From NCBI GenBank assembly GCA_033032175.1, contig CM065308.1:19277590-19341589 (forward strand): DNA of 64,000 bases, given 5' to 3'. Shown here piece by piece: positions 26,801 to 37,000 of this stretch; the stretch's first letter is position 1, and every line of letters begins with the position of its first letter. Made by a program: the position numbers and the translations under genes. The stretch comes from Saturnia japonica. Its lineage: Eukaryota > Arthropoda > Insecta > Lepidoptera > Saturniidae. The notes beneath the pieces were generated by a model that had not been told where the DNA came from, made no database searches, and worked only from the letters and a program-made list of their open reading frames with translations.

Positions 26801-29800
26801 GGCCTCTCACAACCCCAAAGAGGACAACGGTTACAAGGTCTACTGGGGTCAAGGCTCGCAGATCATATCTCCGCATGATAACAATATATTGGATGAGATA
26901 CTGCAGTGTTTGGAGTAAGTTGTCTTAATAATATTTATTCTATTTTTGTATTGTTTGGTTACTGATCCGTAGATATATAAATCATTAAACTGAGTGCGTG
27001 TAATTAGAAAAATTCGGTGATATTTCGCGAAACTTCTTTACAGATTTCAATTTACGATATTCTCCACAATTAAATTTGGACCATCTTAATTATCTCATCG
27101 TTAATTACGTGATCAGATATGACGTCAAATCCAAACATTTTAACCAACGTAAAAAGGAGGTTCTCAATTCGAACATATTATTTTTATTGATGTTCGGTCA
27201 TAACTTTTTTGTTTATGAACCGATCTAGATGATTCTTTTTTTCGTTGGACATGGTAAGAGCCCCCAAGGGTGGTCCCATTTTAATCGCATTGGCTTTGGA
27301 CCTTTGACTTTGAAGATACACCAGGAACTCCTCAAAATCATGTTTGTTTGTTTGTATACATCTCTTTACAATTCACGATTGTAGAAAGGCAACTTTTCTG
27401 GGCCCCCAAATGAATTCCTAACGCTCAGCTTAGAACGCGGTATATTAAATACATACAACACTATTTTATTTTTTACTTAAACTATTGTGCTCCATTTAAT
27501 TGATTTTTATAATTTCTGCCAACAGTATACCAGATGACAACTGGGATACAAACGAGATACATTCGCACGAATTGGTCCACGACTGTTCCGATGAAGTTAC
27601 ATCCAAGTACATGGAGTACATCAGAGATTCCCTTCACGAGGACGTTCTGAAGACGAATAGAGAAACGGCAGTGGACACCGTGTACAGTGGGATGCACGGC
27701 GTCGGTTACGACTACGTGTTGAAAGCATTCGAAGCTGCCAACTTGAAAGTATGAAACTTCTTTTTACCCTGCAAAAAGGAGGGTTATGTTTTTCGATCGT
27801 ATGTATGTTTATTTCCTTAGCACCCTTCGTAGCCTAAACGGCTTGATGGATTTTAGTATACGAGGTATCGTTTGATTTGTCTTAATTGTAGAAGTGACAT
27901 AGGCTATTATAATATTGAAATACGACGTCTGGGAAAGAAATAAAAAGCAAAAATAGAAAAAAAAAAGTGTTTTGTTGCAGTTGCGTTTTTTGTTTCCTTT
28001 TTAATAATTTAGCTTGTTCTTGGTTTTGGCAATCAATCCTCGTTATTGAAAAGTATTAAATGCCATTATTAAATGGGTAATTGTTTCCTATATAAAATGT
28101 TTACTGGTGATATTTGTGTTCTATCTAGGGATGTACGATACATAATTTTCGATTCAATCGGCTATACCGATATCGAAAGTTCAGTAATAAATATAATAAA
28201 AAATTGGGTATGTAAGCTCCTACACACTTTTAATCAACTGGCGTAGGGTAGAGTTTTTCAGGTGATTGTATATGTCTCTGTTATGTACAAAAGCTTGCGA
28301 TATATTTTTTTTAAATATTAGGTTGGTACTTATTTGATATTACATTTTTTAACAGAAACCCAGCCTCTAAATGAGTGAATAAAAGAGTGAAAATGAATAC
28401 AACACTCAGTAAAGACAGCAATGTTGCCAGTATCACCATACGCGGCTCTCCCGCCTGCTACGCACAGTAATCATCATCGTTTTGCGCATTTCTCAAGTTG
28501 CTAGATATCGGTTCTCAATTAAATGGCGTTACCGATTTATCGGCGGATATATCATATCGGTATCGTTACATCCCTAGTTCAAACAAAATGGGGGACCCCT
28601 CGCGAGGACCGCTCCATTTTAATATTTTCAGTTCATTTCACTTATGCATAGTAAGCAAGCTATGTTACGTAAAAAGTTACCAATATTATACTATACTAGC
28701 CCCGCGGTTTCACTCATGTTTATTGTTTTCGGTTCTCGTCGGGTGACCAACCCTACCACGCATCGGTTATCGATATCCCGCGCCTTCTTATTAACCTTCC
28801 TTAATAAAGCTATAAAGTTCAAAAAGTTATTTTTTAATCTCTGTGATACTTCGAAAGAGTAGCACATTCAAACAAACAATTTCTTGAGCTTCGCAATATT
28901 AGTATATATGTTTCAACTAACGCAAGTATGAATAAAAATCACTACATGATAGACGTGAGTTCCCGCCAAATACTCAAGGTAAATTGAAAATTTAATAAAC
29001 CCCGACACAACTAGCCTATTCATTGAGACCATCCCAATAGCCCAAAGTCGATAACTTTATTGCAAATTTGTGGAGAGTTAGGTGTTAGGAACCCAGATGA
29101 CATTGCAGCATCATGTCAAGGTTTTACTAATATTATTGAAGTAACAGAATGCCAAACCTCGAATCAAACAGACCTGTTTAAGATGCTATAATGTATTTAT
29201 CAACTATAAAAGAGCTGATAATATTCAAACGGCTGAACCGGATTTTTTTTGACTAATAGCTAAGAAACACTCTCGATTAAGCCAAAAAAAGTAGATCAAA
29301 ATCAGTTCAGTCGTTTGTGAGCTACGATGCCGCAGACAGACAGACACACAGATACACACGTTAAACTTATAACACCCCTGTTTTTGTTTCGGAGGTTAAA
29401 ACAGCTTGAGTATTTAATCTTCCATGTACTATATATATGTTTTTATATACATTGCAAAGTGATTGCATTAGTCCGGGAATAGCAATTTATACTCCCTTTT
29501 ATTTCAACTCTAATTATCTTCCGTATCGACAATTAAAGAAACTCAGGCATTACAATGAAATGAATAATTTCGTCATACAGAGTCCAGTTAGTGTGAAGCA
29601 GCAACAAGACCCAGACCCGGACTTTCCAACAGTGAAATTCCCCAATCCTGAGGAGCCGCAGTGTTTGGAGCTAAGCAAAGGGCTCGCGGAACGTCAGGGT
29701 ATAAAACTAGTGCTTGTCAATGACCCCGACGCTGACAGACTCGCCGTGGCTGAGTTTGATGACAGGTAAATACAATAGTTGGAATCAAACATGGCTGGCT

Positions 29801-30983
29801 TATTACTAGCTTGATTACTGTTCAATTAATTGAAAATTACAGTTCAGTTCTTTAATACATTTGTGAGGTCCTGGCTCACTAAACACACCCTTATAGACTT
29901 CTTATAGACAACTTAGCAACCAGTTTTCTTTGGTGGAGACCATTACTGCCATTATCGATTGAATTATAGTGTCATGTGTTATGACGATTCAGTATCCTAA
30001 CAAGATGGTGGTTCCCTTATTAGTACTTTCTAGGAAGTTTTTGCGGGATCTCAGAATGAATGTTTTCAGATTATATTTATAATCCACTTCACTTATGCAC
30101 AAAAACCAAACTATATCACGCAAAACACCACCAATATTACACAATAAAACCTAAGTTAATGAATTAAAAATAAAAACCACAACATGTCACTTCAAGATCC
30201 CGCCAAAACTCCCGACATCTTGTTCTTAATTATTAAATCCCCGGGATACACGTCTTTTAAGCCTAATTTCGTTCTATTCTTGTAAGCTCCTTTTAAAACT
30301 GTCGCGGGAGTTTTTGTGGCAAATTAAAATGTATGTACGTACAGTCTGTTTCAATGAAGCTTACGAGAAGTGTAAACAAACAAGTCACGTGACCAATTCC
30401 ATAAATATAAAAGCGCTGGGCTTATAGTTCAGGGTTACCCGTCACGTCCACCCTCTCTAGCGGTAACCCAAGCCTAGGTCCGTTCCTCGGTGTGAAACCC
30501 TTGGGTCAGGCAACCGCCCGCGCGATACAAGTGACACTGTACGTGCATCACTTAGCTACCTACATACAACACTACACACGTATGAACATACACACGTGCA
30601 CACCACACAGGTACATAGGTTCTGTGAGGGACCTTTTTTTTTTTTCTTTTTTTACGCTAGTTAGTTAGCGCTAGTTAGTGTAGAAACATTCCGATTATTG
30701 AATACACATACGCACGGTTCCTTCCTTCCTCCCAGGAGGAAGGGAACGTGCCTATGTGTATATTTAGTTAGCTCGAATCGTAGGTGTAGGGATTCGAATA
30801 GATCGCGACCTATTTGCGAACGCGACGACCGCCCGAGCCGAGGTCCGGCCACTTTGGCACCCTCGTGCGAGTCGTCCACAAAACTTTCGCGGCTGAGTGC
30901 CCTCTGCGCTCGCCCCCAAGTCCGGTGAAGCTGTAAAAGCCGCAGCGGCTTTAGGGCCCCTAAGGCTAACAGTGTAGTCAGTG

Positions 30984-31058
<75 letters not shown>

Positions 31059-34000
31059 ATAACCGTGCAAATACATTTTTAGAGGACTGATCAATTTCAT
31101 AAAATTTAAATAAAAATTCTAGTGACTTATTATTATCAACTAAAGAATCAATTTAAGCCACATTATAAAAAATCTATTGTGGAGACAAGTAAAGACGAAG
31201 TTTTCGCGAAATATCAACGAATTTTTCTAATTTCATAAACTTACTCCAAACACTGCATCGTTGTCATGCTACTCTATGGTCCTCTTGCCGATTTCTTTCT
31301 TTTATCGTTTTTTTTTTCACTTGATTGTCCTAAACAGATCTGTTTCATAGCTGGCACGGAAAACGGCTCGCTTATAAATTCAAATAAAATGAAGGGTCGA
31401 AATTACTAGAATGGCCTTGAACTAACGACATCATTTAAAAGAAGGGGAAGTGTTCTATTTTTATACATTATTTATTTATTTTATTAATTAATATAATTAC
31501 GCAATTAATCGTATTTCGTTAAGCTTTGAATGTGTGTAAACTGCGATGCATTTTTGTACCTTCATACTCGATGTATCTAGTCGTTTATTGAAGTTTCCAA
31601 ATGTTTCGAGAATAGTAGATTTTTTTTTACTTAGGTCTTAATGATTAAGAAAATAAATCTGAGCTATAATCACTTTATATTATAATTCAAATGACAGTTC
31701 AGAATCATGGAAAGTGTTTACCGGTAACGAAATGGGGGCACTACTCGGCTGGTGGCTACTGGATCAGCATTACAAACGGAACCCTGACTCTAGCAAAGAC
31801 GATATCTACATCTTAGCGAGCATCGTCAGCTCGAAGATGCTCCGAGCCATTGTATCGTCGAGAGGAGAGTTCGTGGAGACCCTCACCGGGTTCAAATGGA
31901 TGGGTTTGTGAAATTATTTATTTTTCTCGTCGTCCTATTAACCTTGTGTATGGTTTCTGTACAATGTTATTAAATTTATCTCAATACTAATATTACCAAG
32001 CCAAGAGAAAGTTTGCTGTATTGTTTGAATGGATAGTTAGATATAACTAATTTTTTTTTTCATTTCATAGCTTATTTTTTAGCCTTTATAGCCTTCACGC
32101 TGCAATCCTAAGGAGCTGATCAATAACAATGAACGTAAAAAAATCGGGTAAGCTGTAGGCGAGTTAGAACAATAATTGGTTACACGGACGCGGCAGGGCG
32201 GTGGTAAGTTGGTCGAATAAAACCGTAGGGCATATCTAGTAAATGATAAATTTGACAAAGAGATGTATCGATTATAATACAATAAAGCCACGGAATTTGG
32301 AGCGGCTACCATTGTAAAGAACGCGTAAGAAAAACATATCGTGAATGATACTTCAAAACTGACAATGTTACTATGAATGTTCTTCTTATAGGAGAGAGAA
32401 TACTTTTTAACGATTCACTTGGTGTATGGCATGCATAAATCGTGGTGTTACATCGTTTGGTAAAGTCTAAATAGTGTTATGCAAATTAATTTGGGATCTA
32501 AAGTGAAAATAACAATACGTCATTACCAAGCCAGTTAGATATACGAGCGGAAATATTTTCAATAAAAAAGGTACAATAATCACAAAAACCGTGTTCAGTG
32601 TTTAGTGCAACTCTTGGTTGGGCAAGGTTAATGACTGATCGCGTACATCCACTGACGGAACTGTCGGTTGTACCGGGGTGTCACGGTCCGGCACATCCCT
32701 ATTTCAAAAACCGCCCATATAGTCGTAACGGTCATTGTTAATGTCATTACGTTCGCGAGTGTTCGACCACTAAGAGCAAAAAAGGAAGCCTTTACGCCGT
32801 GCGTGTTAACTAACACTGAAGTGCCTGGGATTATTTACACAACCTTCACGTAGACCACCAACGAGAAGCTGGATGTTCTAGAAGAACAGTAAGTGGATTT
32901 GTGTTGTTAGTTGCAGACCTTTTGCTAATTTAGGGTACACTGAACACTGAAAGGCGGTGTGATCATCAATATTGGTCTTTCGTAAAGTAACCAGCTCAGA
33001 GTTGATTACCGTCGTCAAATAGCTGATAATTTTCAAACGGCTGAATAGATTTCCATGTATCATAGCTAAGAGCATTATCGACCATGTCACCTTTCAAACA
33101 AAAATAAAACTAGATCAAAATCATTTCAGCAGTTTGTGAGCTACGATGTCACAGACAGATAAACAGATACACACGTTAAAATTATAACTCCCTTCTTTTT
33201 TTGTTGGAGCATAATAAAACGAGTAAAGTCACAGTTGACATTTGTCTGCTTTGGTCGGTCATGTAATAGGTACATACATTTTGCAATGAATAATTGAGAC
33301 TTTGTTTTTTGACTTAGAACATATTATTATTGCAGTATTTCTGACGTTACTAATGCACAAGGAGTATAAATTATAAATTCACGAGACATAGACTTCTCTT
33401 TCAGTTGCGCCATTGCGTGTAGGAAATGTAAATACAGAAGCTGGTGAACATTTAAAATAGGTAGTTATTACCAATGACTTTAATAATAAAATTCTACACT
33501 CGTCTTCTAGGGAACACGAGTCTTCTCCTCTCGCAGCAGAATAAGGTGCCTGTGTTCGCATTTGAAGAGGCCATCGGCTACATGTGCGACCACCGGGTGC
33601 CTGACAAGGATGGAGTCTCTGCTGCAGTACATGTCAGTTGTCAAAAATCAAAATATATCAAACAAAAAAAAATCCCAATATCCAAAAATACATTTAAAAA
33701 TACTCATGGAATAAAGTATAAATCCCCTTGTGCTATTAATTTTAAATTTTTTAAAACTAGGCAATGGGCTTAGTATTATGTACCGCAGTCAAAACTTCAA
33801 AGTCGTTTAACTCGTTAACTAGGCTTTATACTGTAAAAATATTGGAGTTTACTCCTTAAAAATCGATTTTCATATAAGTAGCCCGGTGTGGAAAGTTTAT
33901 GAAGACCGAAATTTATTAAAGCGTTAACAAAAAGCGTTACGTTTTCTGCGCAACGTACCTTGCGCACCTTTCACTTTGACATCATTTATATGTATATAAT

Positions 34001-37000
34001 CACATCAATCAGTACAGTACAGTGACGGTCGGTCGGTCAGTCGGTCAATCAGTTAACTAATCACCTCTTTGCCTATTACACATTCAAAGACAATCGTAAT
34101 TAAGGAGTAAACTACATTCGTGCGTTGGAGATGACACTCACACAAACTTTTTTTTATAAGTAGATCGAGGACATTTATAGATATAGTAAATTTTTTCTGT
34201 CCTCTTCACGTCTTACCAAATTGAGCATACTTTTTATTATGGCAATTAAACAGTTTAATATGCTATACTATACAAACATCAGTCAGAGAGGATTTTCTTG
34301 TTGTGTTTGTAGGTAGCTTCGCTGGCTTCGTACTTATATCCTAGAGGCTCGTCGCTTCTACAGCAATTACAAAATCTATATGCACAATATGGTTACCACA
34401 TATCGCACAACTCCTACTACATATGCCACGAGCCGGCCACCATTCAGAAGATATTTAGAAGAATAAGAAACTACCATGGTCCAGGACAAGTTAGTTTTTT
34501 TTTTTTGTAATAACTCGATTATATGTTCGATAGGTTCAGGTATCAGGTTTTTACATGTACAAATAAACTGGTTTTTACGGTTTTACAGGCTTAAATTAAA
34601 AAAAAAAATTAAGAGCAAAATAAAAGGTTTATTTGAATTTATTAACAACTGATGGTCACCACAAAGTTCTCTTAACACACTATTTATCTCCTGTCACTCC
34701 TAACATATATCTTAGCGCTCTCATTTCTACTGCATTTATTAATATGAATAAATATATATACTTATATTATTATTAGAGCAATAAAGATATAGATTAATAC
34801 AAGGAAATCATTAAATGATAAATCTTTCCTCACTTATATACACACATCAAAAAGTCTAAGCAACATGCGTGATATTACAAATTTTTCCATTTATATTAAT
34901 TAATTTCTAAATATTTACTCAAACAAAGTGCGTAGGTAAGTAAACTTTTTTGATATTGATGACATACTGGCTGGTTGTAAAAAAAAATTTGATTATGTTT
35001 TGTTTTTTCATAAAATTCAAATGACTGCGAATTTGTTTGAATTTAAGTGCGTTTTAATTGCTACGTTTAGTCTTGATTTTATAATTTTACCAACCATTTA
35101 AATAAAGTTAGCGACAAAATTAAATTGTTAGATATTCTTTACGTCATGAAGCGACGTCATTTGATGGCAGATGAAATGCAAAGAGCTGTAGGGATGTTGC
35201 AAGCGGGAAGTAATCAATCTCAGGTATCTCGACATTTTGGCATTCATAGAAGTGTTATTTGTCGTCTTTGGCAGTGCTACAATAATACAGGAGAACCCGC
35301 TGAACAGCATCCAGGCCGTAAAAGGAGTACAACCACTCGGCAAGACCGGTACATACAACTGACTGCAAAACGCCAGCCGATGTTAACCGCTCGAGAGATA
35401 AGTTTGAGGCTACAAATTTCAAGTGGTGTTGATGTAAGTCCTCAAACTGTGCGAAATCGACTGCATGAATACGGCCTACGAGCTCGACGCCCAATCAGGT
35501 GCCCACCGATACGTCACGGGAATCGCGCTCGTCGATATGAATGGTGTAGAGAACCCATAACATGGACCCAGGAACAATGGGATAAAATTATGTTTTCCGA
35601 TGAGTCGCGATTCGGGTTTAAGCCTGATACAAGAAGGGTGCGAGTGTATCGTCGGCCCGGAAATACTGAAAGGCTCAGGTGCGTTCAGGAAGTTCATCCA
35701 TACAGCGGCTCAACAGTTATGTTATGGGCGGGTATTATGAAGAACAGGCGAACTGAGCTCGTTTTTGTAAATGGAAACATAAATGCTGAAAATTACATTG
35801 AGGATATTCTTAGACCTTATGTCTACCCATTTGCACAAACCTTTGGCTCCGATTTTAGGTTAATGCATGACAATGCGCGTTCACATACAGCTCGGCGAAC
35901 CAGTGAATACTTTGCAACGGAGAACATCCGGGTATTGCCCTGGCCTGCACAATCGCCAGATCTCAACCCCATCGAGCACGCATGGGACATGCTCCAGAGA
36001 CGTGTTTTGAAGGACTTGGACGGAGCGACAACAACCCAACAGCTGAAGGATTTGCTACAATTCCATTGGGAGCGAATACCGCAAGATGACATAAACAGTC
36101 TCATTAATTCAATGAATAATCGTTGCCGACAAGTTCTGAATAGCAGAGGAGCCCATACTTTGTATTAAATTGTTCTATTCTTTCACAATAAATACATTTT
36201 CTTTAGAAATTTCATTTTGTAAGAAAAAAGTTTAGTTTCTTATGTATCTTAGTTTCTACAGTATATTCTAATATTGTTTATTTCTGTTATTAAAAAAACT
36301 TATAAAGACAACAGCTGTTATTTTTACATCATAGAACCCGAAAGACATTATTTTAAAAATAAAATACAACGTTATAATGTGAAGAACCATCCTAAAATTT
36401 TAATTAGTACATGTTGCTTAGACTTTTTTGATGAGTGTATATGGTTAAAGAATATCACTAATCATGTTTATGTAAAACGTCGTTTCTCACTTTAGTATCC
36501 GAAGAATGTGGGCGGCTGTGAGATTGTTTATATAAACGATTTGACGGCCGGAGTGAAGGTACCTGAGAAGAACAACAGTGGACCGCATCTTAGTAAGTTA
36601 AGACCACCACTATAATAATAAGTGAAAAGGCGTAGATAAGTTGCACGTTAAAACTATGCTAGTTAGCAAACCTAGACTACACGGCTCGATTCAAAGGTAT
36701 ACTTGTCTCATTTTCGCTGTCCATATTAAAAACATGCCTTCCTACTTTATCATGTAAACAAATGATATGTATGTTTGCAGTAGCGTGCCATTTGTCTTGT
36801 GAAAATATAATGTAGGTAACTTATCAAAACCTTTTTAATTGTAATGTCATTGATAATTACCTTTATTTATATCACTTTACAGTTGGTCCGACAAGAGAAT
36901 GCTTACCTGACGTCTGTCACAACAGAAGACTGTTTTAGCATTACAAAATGGCGGCACATCGCGACATTTGGTGTTACCATTTTTTACCAGACTAATAAAA

